Notes: generated by a model not told the origin, from the letters alone. A stretch of 64,000 bases of DNA from Chamaea fasciata (GCA_029207755.1 JARCOQ010000006.1:1528846-1592845); one strand, 5' to 3'; numbered from the stretch's first letter, positions 1-38,910 are shown. Made by a program: numbers and translations.

Positions 1-249
1 TGGGAAAACACGCTCCGGTTGTTTTTTGGGAATGCGGGAGCGCCGGAATCTGTGTGGTGTTGATATTCCTGGGCAGGGATGGGGGTTTGGGATCTCAGTG
101 AGGAGCAACGGGGAGCAATGCCCATCACAGCTTGGCCCTGACACAACGGGAAGCAGAGGATGAGGATGGAAAACGGGAGCCATAATGAGGGGAGGAAGCT
201 TCCGGTGCCATCTGTGCGCTGACGTGGGATGGACAGATGGACGGAGGGA
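1..249. other. Non-coding stretch, no gene seen
   Basis: Mixed-composition sequence upstream of the first tetranucleotide array. I see no exon, RNA gene or recognisable repeat here. Short ORFs in this stretch run into the array and are not protein-like. Confidence 0.5.
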
Positions 250-317
250 CGGATGGATGGATGGATGGATGGATGGAGGGATGGATGGATGGATGGATGG
301 ATGGATGGATGGATGGA
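250..317. repeat. (ATGG)n tetranucleotide microsatellite
   Basis: About 17 nearly perfect copies of the tetramer ATGG. The same tetramer recurs at 12928-13818 and 16729-16902, and its complement at 28300-28490. Confidence 0.95.
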
Positions 318-1118
318 GACCCCTCAGGAAAGAACCACCGAATCCCAGTTACTGGGCCGAAAACCAGCAAAAATTTCCGGATCCATCATCTCCCACCCTT
401 TGCCTTCCCAGATAACGGTTTCGCGTCAGGATTCCCTTCTTGGGAATTATTCTCTTTGTGGCTCCGAGGTGGTTGGGGAAGGGCAGGGATGGGAGCAGCA
501 GCCCCGCGTCTCCGGAGAAGGAATCCCGGGATACGGCGCTCTCCGAGGTCATGGAACAGCATTCCAGGGATCCAACCCCTCGTGGGCTCCATCCCGATGC
601 TGACGGCCCTGGAAAACCAGGATGGAGCTGATGTCGTGGGCTCCAGATAATTCTGTGGGCTCCAGATAACACCGTGCTCCCATTTCTTTTATTTTTATTT
701 TTATTTTCATTTTTATTTTTTATTTCCCATCTTCATGCGCTGCTTCCCGCATCCTGCCTGGGATCAGGGAATCAGGATGATGTGGGAGGCGTGACCCCAT
801 CCCAAGGCTCCGGGTCGGGAAGCTCATCCGACCCCTCAGATTTGTAAATCCTTAACCATAAAAATGTCGGTGAATTATTCCCGTATTTTTTTTTTTGTCC
901 ATCAGTTCGGATGCGGCTGGATCCGAACTCCCCGGAGCACATTCCGAGCGCGGTGACATTTGGGATGACATTCCAGGTGCCAGGGAGCAGGGCAGGCCTT
1001 CCTGCATTCCGGGAGTCGAAGGGATGAATCCACAGGGAAAGGATCCGTGGGAGGAGGAGAAATCTGGGGGGGGGGGGGATCTCGGGGACTCGTTCGGTGG
1101 TGGAATAGGGAGTGGGAA
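318..1118. other. Non-coding stretch, no gene seen
   Basis: Mostly unique-looking sequence with a short T-rich (TTTTA) run near 686-725 and a G run near 1067-1077. No exon-like ORF with splice signals was found. It lies upstream of the VAX2 exon and could be intronic if VAX2's earlier exons lie further left. Confidence 0.45.
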
Positions 1119-1243
1119 AATAAAATAAAATAAAATAAAATAAAATAAAATAAAATAAAATAAAATAAAATAAAATAAAATAAAATAAAATAAAATAAAA
1201 TAAAATAAAATAAAATAAAATAAAATAAAATAAAATAAAATAG
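1119..1243. repeat. (AAAAT)n pentanucleotide microsatellite
   Basis: About 25 nearly perfect copies of the AAAAT pentamer. On the other strand it creates spurious Phe/Leu/Tyr-rich ORFs. It grades into a degenerate AT-rich region to its right. Confidence 0.95.
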
Positions 1244-2330
1244 AGAAGAAAATATAAAACATAAATGTAAATAGAAAATATTGTACAATAAAATAGAAAA
1301 TACATAGAATAAAATATATAATATAAACTATAAAAGATGGAATATAAAATATAAAATATGGAATATGGAATATCAAATATGGAATACACAATAAAAATAT
1401 AAAAAACTGAAAGCGGATTGGCTGAGGGTAAAGGAATAGAATGTAATAAAAGGTGGAAAGTAACATACAGTAGAGTAAAGCAAAATAAAAATAGAGTAGG
1501 AGAGGACAAAATAAAATAAAGTGGAAGAGAATTCTAAAAATTTAATAGAAGACAAGAGAATAAAAGAATTAAATTAAATTTTTAAAAATTCCGTTAAAAA
1601 CTTAAAGGAAAATAAAAGAAAATACTTTAATAATAAAATAATTTAAATATACCAAAACAATAAAATAAAAATATACTAAAAGAATAAAATTAAAATATAC
1701 TAAAATAACAAAATAATAAAAATCAGAATAAAATGATCAAATAAAAAAAATAAAATAATACTGTAATAAGATAATAAAGGAAAAACCTCAATATCAATAC
1801 CACAATATATAAGTATATAATCTATATTAAAATATATATATACTATAAAATATCATAAAAAATATACAATACATTGTAATTACAATAAATGCATCATATA
1901 CTGCATATGTGCATTATGTATTATGTATTAGTTATTTTTATAGTTGTATATTAATAATAGCCATTGCTCCATTTATAAAATAATATAAAACACCTGAATG
2001 GTAGCATATTCAATATATAATAGTGCATAAAAATAATAAAAATATAAATACGTAATTAAATATCCTATAGAAAATAAAAGACATAATTAAACATAAAATA
2101 ATGACTATGTATTTTATATTGGTAGAATATCAGTCTATTAATAGCTATAATAACCATATAATATTCTATGATAACTGTGTATTTATATGCGATGGGATCA
2201 CGTGTATTTTTCATAATTAAACACAGAGATTTTATAATAATATTAGTGTTAGTAAACCATCTAATTTTTGGATACGTTTAATTCCCCATTATTTAATATT
2301 TTCCAGGATTTCGTAGCTCCCCACAGGCCA
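1244..2330. repeat. AT-rich degenerate low-complexity tract
   Basis: Over 1 kb built almost only of A and T words (ATAAAA, TATAAT and similar). It looks like decayed expansion from the adjacent AAAAT array. It contrasts sharply with the GC-rich surroundings, and no coding signal is visible. Confidence 0.8.
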
Positions 2331-2392
2331 TCTGGGCTCTCTGTGCCGTGATTGCCTTTTCCCATATTCCCATTCTCTTGGTCGGTTGGGAG

Positions 2393-2735
2393 AGCTGGGA
2401 ATGTTCCCCCGGAGAAGGGAGAAATCCCGGGAATGCTCAGAGTCCCCAAAGGGGCTCCAGGAGAGCTGGAGAGGGGCTGGGGCCAAGGCCTGGAGGGACA
2501 GGACACAGGGAATGGCTTCCCACTGGGAAAGGGGACATTGGGCTGGGATCTTGGGCAGCAATTCCTGGGAATGGAATTCCCAGATTTGCTGGGGCAGCCC
2601 CTGGATCCCTGGGAATGCCCAAGGCCAGGCTGGATCCACCTGGGATATTGGGAGATGTTCCATGGAACTGGGATGGGATTTAAGGTCTCTCCCAACTCAA
2701 ACCGTTCCGGAATTTTGGGATTTATAAGATTCCTG
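2393..2735 (+). mobile_element. CR1 LINE 3' fragment
   Basis: Contains the ordered words of avian CR1 3' ends: CTCCAGGAGAGCTGGAGAGG, then GGACAGGACACAGGGAATGG, then CAAGGCCAGGCTGGAT, and a terminal GGGATTTAAGGTCT followed by CCCAACTCAAACC. The family assignment is from memory of the CR1 consensus. No ORF2 region is present, so this is a 5'-truncated dead copy. Related copies occur at 17985, 34425 and 55575. Confidence 0.85.
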
Positions 2736-3664
2736 CTCTCCTCACCCCTCAGCCGGGGTTTTCCAAGCTGGCTCCTCCACACGGCTCCGTCCTCCCTGTC
2801 CCCGGAGTGTCCCCTGCCGGTGTCACCTCCCGTGTCCCCAGTCCATGGGCACTTCCAGAGGCGCTTCCCAAGTCTGACGCCACTGGAATGTCACACGTGG
2901 GGTCAGGGATTTAGAGCCGTGGGACATTCCCAGGATTCCTCCCCCTTGTCCCCGTTCCCTCCCAACTGGGTGTCCTGGCTGCCCCAGAGCAAAAAAATCT
3001 GGGAATTGGGTTTTTCTTGGAAAAGGATGGCCTTGAGCTCCCTCTCCTTCCCACCAAACACGATATTCCAGAGGGCTGGACTGGTGCCCACTGGGAATAT
3101 TCCCATTTCCTTCGGGATAAACTGGGAATGGCACCACCCCAGTTGTCCCATGGGGACGTGGTTGGGGAAGGAATCGGCTTTTTTCGGGAAGGAAAAGCCG
3201 ATCCGGGGGAAGATTCCGATGGGAATTCTGGAAGAATCCGGAGTGGGAGGAGCAGGAGTTGGGAAAGGGGGGGATGGAATGGGATGAGGCCGGAGGGGAA
3301 TTACTCACGGATCTGTCAAGGCTGGAGCTGATCCGCGTCCACCGGCGGGAAATTGAGGATGATGGGGGATGAAAAGGACACGGGGAGGCGCTAATTGGGG
3401 ACAGGTTGGGGACAAACTTCAGCCAGGGCCACCCCCGCCGAGCTGAGGTGTCACCGGGGCGGGCTGGGGTCACCCTGTGGGATCCAGGGGACGTTTATGG
3501 GGCGGAGTGTTGGATTCCCGCCGGATCATCATTAAGGTGTCGCTAATTAGCCGGGTTTGGGGCTGCCTGGGTCCTCTTCGGCCCCACCACTGCGGGTTTG
3601 GGAGCTGCAGTTCCCAGGAATCGGCTGCTCCAGGAGATGGGACGATTCCGTGTCAGGTCACCGT
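2736..3664. other. Non-coding stretch, no gene seen
   Basis: Unique-looking GC-rich sequence between a CR1 fragment and a minisatellite. It contains an isolated CTAATTAG motif near 3544. ORFs here are short and lack splice or homology support. Confidence 0.45.
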
Positions 3665-4710
3665 GGCTGGGGACCCAGCTCTGTTCCCAAAGCCATCCCA
3701 GTGGTCAGCGTGGAGTGACCAGTGGGGTCAATGACATGGGGACACAGCCCTGGGGTCACTGGGATGGGGACATGAGGCCTGGGGACAGACATTGTTCCCA
3801 AAGCCATCCCAGTGGTCAGTACGAAGTGACCAATGGGGTCAGTGACAGGGGGACACCAGCCCTGAGGCCAGTGACATGGTGACACGGCTCTGGGGTCACT
3901 GGGATGGGGACATCAGTCTGGGGACAGTGAGACAGGGACATCAGCCCTGGGGATCCAGCTCTGTTCCCAGAGCCATCCCAGTGGTCAGCGTGGGGTGACC
4001 GATGGGGTCAGTGACATGGGGACACAGTCCTGGGGTCGCTGGGTTGGGGACAAAAACCATCCCAGTGGTCAGCGTGGAGTGACCAGTGAGGTCACGGGGA
4101 TGGGGCACCAGCCCTGGGGACAGGGACATCAGCCCTGGGGACAGACATTGTTCCCAAAGCCATCCCAGTGGTCAGTACGAAGTGACCAATGGGGTCAGTG
4201 ACAGGGGGACACCAGCCCTGAGGCCCGTGACATGGTGACACAGCTCTGGGGTCACTGGGATGGGGACATCAGTCTGGGGACAGTGAGACAGGGACATCAG
4301 CCCTGGGGATCCAGCTCTGTTCCCAAAGCCATCCCAGTGGTCAGCGTGGAGTGACCAATGGGGTCACGGGGTTGGGGACACAGTTTTGGGGTCAGTGGGA
4401 TGGGGACATCAGCCCTGGGGTCACTAGGATGGGGACCAAAACCATCCCAGTGGTCAGCACGAAGTGACCAATAGGGTCAGTGACATGGGGTCACAGCCCT
4501 GGGGTCACTGGGATGGGGACATGATGCCTGGGGTCAGTGACATGGGGACATCAGCCCGGAGGTCAGTGCAATGGGGACAAAAACCATCCCAGTGGTCAGC
4601 GTGGAGTGACCAATGGGGTCAGTGACATGGGGGACGCCAGCCCTGGGGGAGTGGCACGGGGACATCAACCCTGGGGTCACTGGGATGGGGACACCATCCC
4701 TGTGGACCCG
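3665..4710. repeat. Complex minisatellite with higher-order repeat
   Basis: About 1 kb of diverged units sharing CCATCCCAGTGGTCAG, then GTGACCAATGGGGTCAGTGA, then GGGGACATCAGCCCTGGGG. A block near 3790-3960 recurs about 358 bp downstream near 4148-4320, so there is a higher-order repeat above the basic unit. Confidence 0.85.
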
Positions 4711-5539
4711 GCTGTGCCTGGTGGCAGCCAGCGCCCCGGTGTCCCCGTGCCGGGTGCCGCCGATGTCCCCGAGGGAAAGCGCGGGCGGGCCGGCCGTGCC
4801 GGGCGGTGGCGGGAGCCGATGTCCCCGCGGTGTCCCCCGGTGTGTCCCCACGCTCCATTATCCCCGCACTGCGACCCCATTGTGCCGGGGCCGCGTCCCC
4901 AAGGAGCCGCCGGTGACACCGGGACGCCGCCGGGGGACGCTCCTCGGGGGGTCGTCCCCCAGCCCGCGCTCTAACCCGAGTGTCCTCCCCTCCGTGTCCT
5001 CCCCTCACCCCCGTGTCCGTCTGTCCGTCCCCCCCGCCTCTCTCTGTCTCTCTCTCTGCCTCTCCTGCCCGCTCTGCTCTGCCAGGGAGGGAGGGAAGGG
5101 CTCTCGGGGGGCCGGGGGGCCGCGGCCGGGGGGCCCCGGGCTGGGCCGGGGGCAGTTTTTGGGGTGCGGGGCTCAGCCCGGATCCCCTCCTGACCTCGGC
5201 CAGGGGCAGGGCCGGGTGTTCCCCCCCGGCTGGGTGCTGCGCCCGGAAATCCAGAGCCACCAGATGCCACCCTGTCCCCTCCACGCGTCACCCCGCGGCC
5301 CGGCCAGGGGAGGGTTGGCAGTCGGGGGACGCGGGTTTGGGCTTCAGGAGGATCCAGCCTGTCCCGTAGCGCAGAATTCCCGGGAAAACCAGCGCGGGGA
5401 GAGCCGAGAACAGTGCGGGGGGAGCTCAGCCATGAGCTCCGGGCTCCTTCCTGTCCCCAAGGTCCCACCCCGGGGACAGGAGCCTGAGGTCCCTGGGGTC
5501 ACATTCCTTGGGTCCCATCCCTGGTATCCCATTCCTGGG
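4711..5539. other. GC-rich non-coding stretch
   Basis: Very GC- and CpG-rich sequence. It could be a CpG-island-like intronic or upstream segment of VAX2. I found no homeodomain exon here: the missing first part of the VAX2 homeodomain is not encoded in this stretch. Confidence 0.4.
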
Positions 5540-6155
5540 AATTCTTCCTTTCCCTGGAAGCGCCCCGCAGGAATTCTCCCTTTTTTCCCTGTAAAAGCCC
5601 CGCAGGAATTTCCCCGTTTTCCCTGGAAGCCCCACAGGAATTCTCCCTTTTCCCTGGAAGCCCCCTGCATGAATTCTCCCCTTTTTTTCCGGGAAAAGCC
5701 CCTCAGGAATTCTCCCTTTTTTCTTTGCCAGCCCTGCAGGAAATTTCCCCTTTTCCCCCGGAAAAGCCCCGCAGGAACGCTCTCTTTTTTCCCTGCCAGC
5801 CCCGCAGGAATTCTCCCTTTTCCCTGGAAGCCCCCTGCATGAATTCTCCCCTTTTTTTCCGGGAAAAGCCCCTCAGGAATTTTCCCTTTTCCCTGGAAGC
5901 CACTCAGGAATTTTCCCTTTTCCCTAGAAGCCCCGCAGGAATTTTCCCTTTTTTTCCCGGAAAAGCCCCGCAGGAATTCTCCCTTTTTCCTGCCAGCCCC
6001 GTAGGAATTCTCCCTTTTCCCTGTCGGCTCCGCAGGAATTCTCCCTTTCTTTCCTGGAAGCACCCCGCAGGAATTCTCCCTTTTTTCCCTGGAAAAGCCC
6101 CGCAGGAATTTTCCCTTCTTTCCCCGGAAAAGCCTCGCAGGAATCCCGCTTTTTT
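5540..6155. repeat. ~30-bp minisatellite upstream of VAX2 exon
   Basis: About 20 diverged units of the form CCCCGCAGGAATTCTCCC followed by a T-rich and CCTGGAA-containing tail. The array reads open over long distances on both strands only because of its composition. It lies in the presumed last intron of VAX2, and every unit carries a GCAG/GGAATT word preceded by pyrimidines. Confidence 0.85.
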
Positions 6156-6238
6156 TTCCCCCCCGGAGGGATCAGCGCCCGGAGCGGCGGCGGCGGCGGC
6201 GAGGGCGGATCTGTCTCGGCCGGTTCATTTTAATTCAC

Positions 6239-6396
6239 GTCTCTCTCTCTTTCTCTCTCTCTCGTCTCTCTCGCTCTCTCCTCCCGCCTCTGGCCTCTCT
6301 CTCTCTCTTTCCGTCCGTGCCTTCCTGTCCCCCCCCTTCCCAAAAAAAACCCCCCCTCCCCCCCCCCCGTCCTCCCCCACCCCTTCCCCTCCCCAG
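6239..6396 (+). promoter_or_regulatory. Polypyrimidine tract and 3' splice site before VAX2 exon
   Basis: CT-dinucleotide-rich run followed by C-rich sequence ending in CCCCAG at 6396. This is a strong acceptor for the homeobox exon starting at 6397. Confidence 0.8.
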
Positions 6397-6894
6397 GTCA
6401 AGGTGTGGTTCCAGAACCGCCGCACGAAGCAGAAGAAAGACCAGAGCAGAGACTCTGAGAAACGCTCCTCCTCCTCCTCCTCCTCCTCCTCCGAATCTTT
6501 CGCCACCTGCAACATCCTGCGGCTGCTGGAGCAAGGTCGCCTGCTGTCCCCTCCGAGCCTCCTGTCCCCTGTCACCTCCTCCAACCCCGCCATCCCGAGC
6601 CCCGCGGGGAACGGCGGAGCTTTGGGGGCGCCCGGCTCTCCGTCCCCGCTTTTGGGAGGTGGGAGCGGCCCCGCGGTTTTCGGCCTGCACGTCCCGTCCG
6701 TCCCTCCCTCCGCTTCTTCGTCTTCGTCGTCTTCGTCATCCTCGTCGTCGCCGCGGCTGCCGGGGAGGCCGCTGTGTTTCGGGGGGCCGTTTTTGGGGGG
6801 TCGGCACGAAGCGCCCGGCGCCTCGGCCTTCGAGCCTTACGCGCGGCTGGAGAGGAAGGACAATTCTAGAGCGGGCGAGAAGCCCGGCCCTTAA
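6397..6894 (+). CDS. VAX2: VAX2 terminal coding exon (ventral anterior homeobox 2), partial
   Basis: Encodes the last 165 residues of a VAX-family homeodomain transcription factor, which in vertebrates patterns the ventral optic cup and retina. The exon opens at a CCCCAG acceptor with VKVWFQNRRTKQKKDQSRD, the third (recognition) helix of the homeodomain with Gln50, Asn51 and Arg53. It is followed by a VAX-specific NILRLLEQGRLLSP motif and, near the end, SAFEPYARLERK. The SRD and ERK context and the terminal motif match VAX2 better than VAX1. Two serine runs (9 and about 13 residues) are encoded by TCC/TCG-type repeats and look expanded relative to my memory of human VAX2. Helices 1-2 and the N-terminus lie on earlier exons not found here. 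The stop TAA is at 6892-6894. Confidence 0.93.
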   Translation, partial: VKVWFQNRRTKQKKDQSRDSEKRSSSSSSSSSESFATCNILRLLEQGRLLSPPSLLSPVTSSNPAIPSPAGNGGALGAPGSPSPLLGGGSGPAVFGLHVPSVPPSASSSSSSSSSSSSPRLPGRPLCFGGPFLGGRHEAPGASAFEPYARLERKDNSRAGEKPGP

Positions 6895-7797
6895 AACTCA
6901 TCTCCCCTCACCCATCCCCCCCCCCCCCAAAAAAAAAAAACACCCCAAACGAACAAAAAAATAAGTGTCCAAAAAAAAAAAAAAAAAAGTGTCACCTCCC
7001 CCGTGCCACCACCCCCCCCCAAAGCCACGTGGTCCCCTCCTCTCCCCGGGAATTCCCTGGATGTCACCAAGGGCTTGAGCCGGTGACACTCCCAGGGGCT
7101 CCTGTGTCACCCAAAATCCCCCCCGCTCCAGGCGTGGTGGCCGGGAGGGGGACAGGGAGGTGGCGGCTGTGCCCGCGGTGTCGCTTACGGCGTGGGGACA
7201 AAAAGGGGACAGGGTGAAGCGGCGCCGGGCTCTGTCCCCCCGCCGTGTCCTGGCAGAAGCGCCGTGCCTCAGTTTCCCCGCCCGGTGGCCCGGCTGAGGT
7301 GACGGCGGGGACGTGGCGGGGTCCCGGCGCTGCTCCCGTGGGGATGTTTGTCCCCCGAGGGGGCTCCGGTGATGTCCCCAAGGTTGTCCCCGTGAGGAGG
7401 GAGGGGGGGGACACCCCCAAACACCGCCCCGCCCCGTTTTGGGGTCGTCCCACCTCGGCAAACCCCACAGGGGCTGTGACAATGACATCTGTCCCTCTGG
7501 GCCACCCGGGAGGGTCTTTTGTCACCCCCAAACCCACTCTGGGGTGACACCGCTGTGATCCCGTCCTGACACTGGCCTTGCAGCCACACGCCCCTTGTCA
7601 CCTGTCACCTCGCCCCTTGTCACCAGGGTCCCTACCCGGAGCTGCGGGGCTCCCAGAGGGTGACAGGGGCTTCCTGCGGGGCTCCGGGGGGCTGGGGGTG
7701 GGCTTGGGGACATGGGGGGGCTTTGTGTGAGGTGGCCCTTGGGGACAGCGGCAGCTGCTGGGGGTGTGGTGGGAGTTGTCACCTCGGCGGGACACTC
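6895..7797. other. VAX2 3' UTR / downstream sequence
   Basis: Follows the VAX2 stop. It starts with C, A and T homopolymer runs and then GC-rich unique sequence. No exon of another gene is apparent. It is probably 3' UTR, continuing to one of two poly(A) signals further right. Confidence 0.5.
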
Positions 7798-8250
7798 TGG
7801 GCTGTTCAGGTGTCCTGGGGTGTCACCACCTTGCCAGGACACCCTGGAGTGGTGTCACCTTGTCCAGGTGTCCTGTGGTGTCATCACCCTGTACAGGTGT
7901 CCTGGGGTGTCACCACCTTGTCAGGACACCCTGGGGTGGTGTCACCTTGTCCAGGTGTCCTGTGGTGTCATCACCCTGTACAGGTGTCCTGGGGTGTCAC
8001 CACCTTGTCCAGGTGTCCTGAGGTGTCAGGTGTCACCTCGTCCAGGTGTCCTGAGGTGTCACCACCTTGTCCAGGTGTCCCGTGGTGTCACCACCTTGCC
8101 AGGACATCCTGTGGTGCCACCACCTTGCCAGGACATGTCGGGGTGTCACCACCTTGTCCATGTGTCCTGAGGTGTCAGGTGTCACCTCGTCCAGGTGTCC
8201 CGCGGTGTCACCACCTTGCCAGGACACCCCGGGGTGTCACCACCGCGCAG
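7798..8250. repeat. ~28-30 bp minisatellite, GTGTCACC-type
   Basis: About 15 units built from CCAGGTGTCCTG(T/G)GGTGTC and ACCACCTTG. Some units are paired into a roughly 120-bp higher-order pattern (7860-7980). It lies downstream of VAX2, possibly in its 3' UTR. Confidence 0.85.
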
Positions 8251-8867
8251 TGCCACCCCTCACCCCACCCTCACTGTCCCCTCCTCCCTCGGGGACATCG
8301 TGACAGGGCCAGGGGGACACCCCGAGCCCCCTCCCCACACCCACACCCCCCAAACCCGCTGCTGTCGATTGGTTCGTTAATTAATCATGGTAATTAACAC
8401 CCACCCCCGGGGGGGCGGGGGGGGAGGACACACCCCCCGGGGCCCGCGAATTCCCAGGATTTTGCAGGGAAATATTTAAAATAAATGATTTTATGAGAAG
8501 TTTTTGCGCTTTTTTTTTTTTTTTTTTTGTGATTTTGCTTTTTTTCCCCTCCCGTTTTTTAGGGAATTGTTGTTTTTGGAGCGCTTTAAGAGGGGTGGGG
8601 CGGGGAAACTGAGGCAGGGACGGGGACAGGTGACAATCCTGCCTGTCCCCTCCCCGCCCACCGGCACAGGATTGCTCCAACAATATTTGGGGTTTTCCTC
8701 CCCTCATCCCTTAATTCACGTCGATTAAATTAAATTAAATTAAGATTATATTTATCCCTTAATTTATGCCGATCCCATCCCGATCCAGACGGAGCCAGGA
8801 CAGGGAAGTGTCCCCGTGTCCCCACCTCTGGAATTCTGTCCCCCAACCCCACCCGGGCATCGCTTGG
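8251..8867. other. Intergenic stretch with TAAT-rich motifs
   Basis: Contains a GTTAATTAATCATGGTAATTAAC cluster near 8375-8397 (inverted TAAT sites) and another run near 8712-8770. A CCAAT-box complement ATTGG lies near 8369. These stand out in GC-rich DNA and could bind homeodomain factors. This is motif evidence only. Confidence 0.3.
8480..8485 (+). terminator. Candidate poly(A) signal for VAX2
   Basis: AATAAA, about 1.6 kb after the VAX2 stop. A second AATAAA lies at 9564-9569. Which one is used cannot be told from sequence. Confidence 0.4.
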
Positions 8868-9140
8868 ACTTTTTGGGGGGTTTTTTTTGGGTTTTTTGGG
8901 GTTTTTTAAAAATTATTATTATTTTGGGGAGTTTTTGTTGTTTTGGGGGAGTTTTTTTAAATTTTGTTGGGGTTTTTTATTATTATTTGGGGGTTTTTTG
9001 TTTTTGTTTTTGATTTTATTTTGGGGGTTTTTTTGGGTTTTTTTTGGTTTTTTGTTTTGTTTTGTTTTGTTTTGGTTTGGTTTGGTTTGGTTTTTTTTTG
9101 TGTTGTTGTTGTTTTTTGTTTGTTTTTTTTTTTTTGCTTT
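8868..9140. repeat. T/G-only low-complexity tract
   Basis: Built of TTTTGGGG-like words and a TTTTG pentamer run near 9054-9090. It yields Phe/Trp/Val ORFs that are artefacts. The G runs could form G-quadruplexes on this strand. Confidence 0.85.
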
Positions 9141-9734
9141 TCCTTCTTCCCAGCCCGACTCCAGCCGGGGATTTTTCCAACCTGGAAAATTCCTGGGCTC
9201 CGCGGGAAGGATCCGGTGGAGAATTGACCCCCTCAAGACCCCCCAACCTCCGTGGCTGGAGAGGATTTGGGGACATTTCGAGGAAAACAACGCCTCGATT
9301 TTGGGATGTGGGATTATCCTTGGGGTTTTCCTGCTTCCTCCTTTCGCCCGTCTGACCCCAAAAGCTGCTCCCTCCAAAATCCCAAATCCTTCCCAAAGTT
9401 CCTTTCCCTGTCTCGGGGGTTTGGGGACAGCGTGGGGACACCCCCAGTTTGTCCCACTCCGTGCCGGGGGCTCCTCCGGTCTGGGATGATTGGAAAACCA
9501 ACAGCTGGGTGTAAAATTTTAAGGAAAAAAAAAAAAGTTTTTTTTTTAATGGTTTCTAATCTTAATAAAAGTCACGCCCTGCCTCCTGCCGCCTCCTCCG
9601 TCCGCTGTGGGGTCCCTCGGCCCCGGCTCGGGGTGTCACCGGCCCCGGGGGTGACGCCGCAGGGTGACATTTCTGAGGCCACCGTTGCCCGCTCTGCTCG
9701 GTCCTCAGAGCCCGCGACGAGCCGTGCACTCCCT
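9141..9734. other. Intergenic stretch, no gene seen
   Basis: Unique-looking sequence between VAX2 and ATP6V1B1 with an AATAAA at 9564-9569. No convincing exon. Confidence 0.45.
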
Positions 9735-10755
9735 GTCTCCTGTCCCTATTCCTTATCCCAATCCCTGATCCCTGTTCCTTTTTCCTTGTCCTTTATCTCT
9801 ATCCTATCTCTTATCACTACCCCGCTGTCCCTATCCCCAGCCCTTATTCCTTATTCCCTTGTCCCTATCCCTTATTCCTTATTCCTATTCCCTATCCCTA
9901 TCCTCATTTTTATCCCTTATCCCCATCCCTCTTTCACTCCCTCTCCTTCTCCCTATCCCTGTCCCTGTCCCTATCCCTTTCTCTTTCCTTACCTCCTACC
10001 CCTTATCCCTGTCTTTTATCCCTCTCCCTCTCCCATTCCCCCTCCCCCTCCCTATCTTTATCCCATTCCCCATCCCTATCCCCATCCCTCTCTCTCTATC
10101 CCTATTCCTTATCCCTGTCCCGATCCCTATCGTATCCCTCTCTCTCTCCCTGCCACTGTCCCTATCCCTATCCTTATTCCTTATCCCTCTCCCTGTCCCT
10201 GTCCTGATCCCTTATCTCATACCCTTTCTCCCATTCCCTATACCATTCCCGTTCCCGTTCCCATTCCCCATCCCTCTCCATATTCCCATCCCTATCCCTT
10301 TCCTTATCTCACACCTTATCCCTGTCCTTTATCCCTCTCCCTATTCCCACCCCTATCCCTTATCCCAAACCTTTATCTCACATCCCTTATCCCCGTTCTT
10401 TATCCCTCTCCCTTTCTCTATCCATATTCCCATCCCTATCCCTTATCCCTATCTCTTTCCTTATCTCATACCCTTTATCCCTATCCCATTCCCATTCCCA
10501 CTCCCTATCCCATTCCCTCTCCCTCTCTATCCTTATTCCCATCCCTATTTCTTATCCCTATCCCTTCCCTTATCTCCTACCCCTCACCCCATTCCCATCC
10601 CCTTGATTCCATTCCCTATCCCATTCCCTCTCCCTTTCCCTTTTCCTTTCTCCACCCATATTCCCATCCCTATCCCTTATCCCTATCCCTTTCCTTATCT
10701 CCTATCCCACATCCCACATCCCACATCCCACATCCCACATCCCATTCCCTGCCCC
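9735..10755. repeat. 1-kb pyrimidine array of (TATCCC)-type hexamers
   Basis: Degenerate repeats of CCCTATCCC, CTTATCCC and CCATCCC words, almost free of G. It ends with five perfect CCCACAT heptamers near 10705-10740. It lies in the 5' flank of ATP6V1B1, ending about 240 bp before the start codon. Despite superficial similarity it is not the telomeric CCCTAA repeat. Confidence 0.9.
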
Positions 10756-10807
10756 CATTCCCAGCTCCGGCCGCTCCCTCCCTCCCGCTGTTTACAGCCA
10801 ACACGGG

Positions 10808-10881
10808 GACACCTGTGCCGCCGGTGTCACCTGTGCCGCCGGTGTCACCTGTGTCGCCGGTGTCACCTGTGCCGCCGGTGT
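10808..10881. repeat. 18-bp tandem repeat in ATP6V1B1 promoter region
   Basis: Four copies of an 18-bp CpG-containing unit, CTGTGCCGCCGGTGTCAC, about 120-190 bp upstream of the ATP6V1B1 ATG. It sits in the likely promoter or 5' UTR. Confidence 0.8.
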
Positions 10882-10931
10882 GGCGGGCGGGGCGGGACCG
10901 ACGTGGGCCGGGCCGGGGCTACAAAACCCGG

Positions 10932-10932
10932 C

Positions 10933-10997
<65 letters not shown>
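10932..10997 (+). repeat. (GGGACA)n hexamer abutting the start codon
   Basis: About 10 perfect GGGACA copies ending directly at the ATG of ATP6V1B1, so the repeat supplies the -1 to about -60 context of the start. Position -3 is G, which suits initiation. The frame upstream reads Arg-Asp repeats without a stop, but the family's N-terminal length supports the ATG at 10998. Confidence 0.9.
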
Positions 10998-38281
<27,284 letters not shown>

Positions 38282-38289
38282 CCCCGAAC

Positions 38290-38910
38290 TCCCCCCAGAT
38301 CCCCCTTCCCTAAAATCGGATCCCCCTTTCCTGCAACTGGATCCTCCTTCCCTAAAATCAGATCCCTCTCTCCTAAGATTGGGTCCTCCTTTCCTTAAAC
38401 TGGATCCCCCTTTCCTAAAATTGGATCGCCCTTTCCCAAATCTGGATCCCCCTTTCCTAAACCAGATGCCCTCTCCTAAAACTGGATCCCCTTTTCCTAA
38501 ATATGGATCCCCCTTCCCTAAATCCAGATCCCCCTTTCCTAAAATCGGATCCACCTTTCCTAAAACCAAATCCTTCTTTCCTAAATATGGATCCCCCTTT
38601 CCTGAAATTGGATCCCCCTTTCCTAAATCCGGATCCCCCTTTCCTAAATCCGGATCCCCCTTTCCCAAATTTGGATCCCCCTTCCATAAAACCGGAACCC
38701 CCTCTCCTAAATTCAGATCCCCCTTCCCTAAAACCGGATCCCCCCATTCCTAAATTCAGATCCCCCTTTCCTAAATCCGGATCCCCTTTTCCCAAAATTG
38801 GAACCCCCTTTCCTAAATCCGGATCCCCCCTTTCCTAAATCCGGATCCCCCTTTCCCAACTTTGGATCCCCCTTCCATAAAACCGGATCCCCCTTTCCTA
38901 AAATCGGGAA
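38290..38910 (+). repeat. ~20-bp tandem repeat filling the ATP6V1B1 3' UTR
   Basis: About 30 copies of GGATCCCCCTTTCCTAAA plus a variable AT(C/T)C word begin about 10 nt after the stop and run almost to the poly(A) signal, so most of the predicted 3' UTR is repetitive. Confidence 0.93.

Noticed and set aside
4613..5842. 409-codon + strand ORF upstream of VAX2
   Set aside because: GC-rich composition and repeat-driven; no homeodomain helix 1-2 or VAX N-terminus, which would be expected for VAX2's earlier exons.
9735..10755. Telomere-like CCCTAT repeats
   Set aside because: The unit is TATCCC, not CCCTAA, and is degenerate; it does not support an interstitial telomere.
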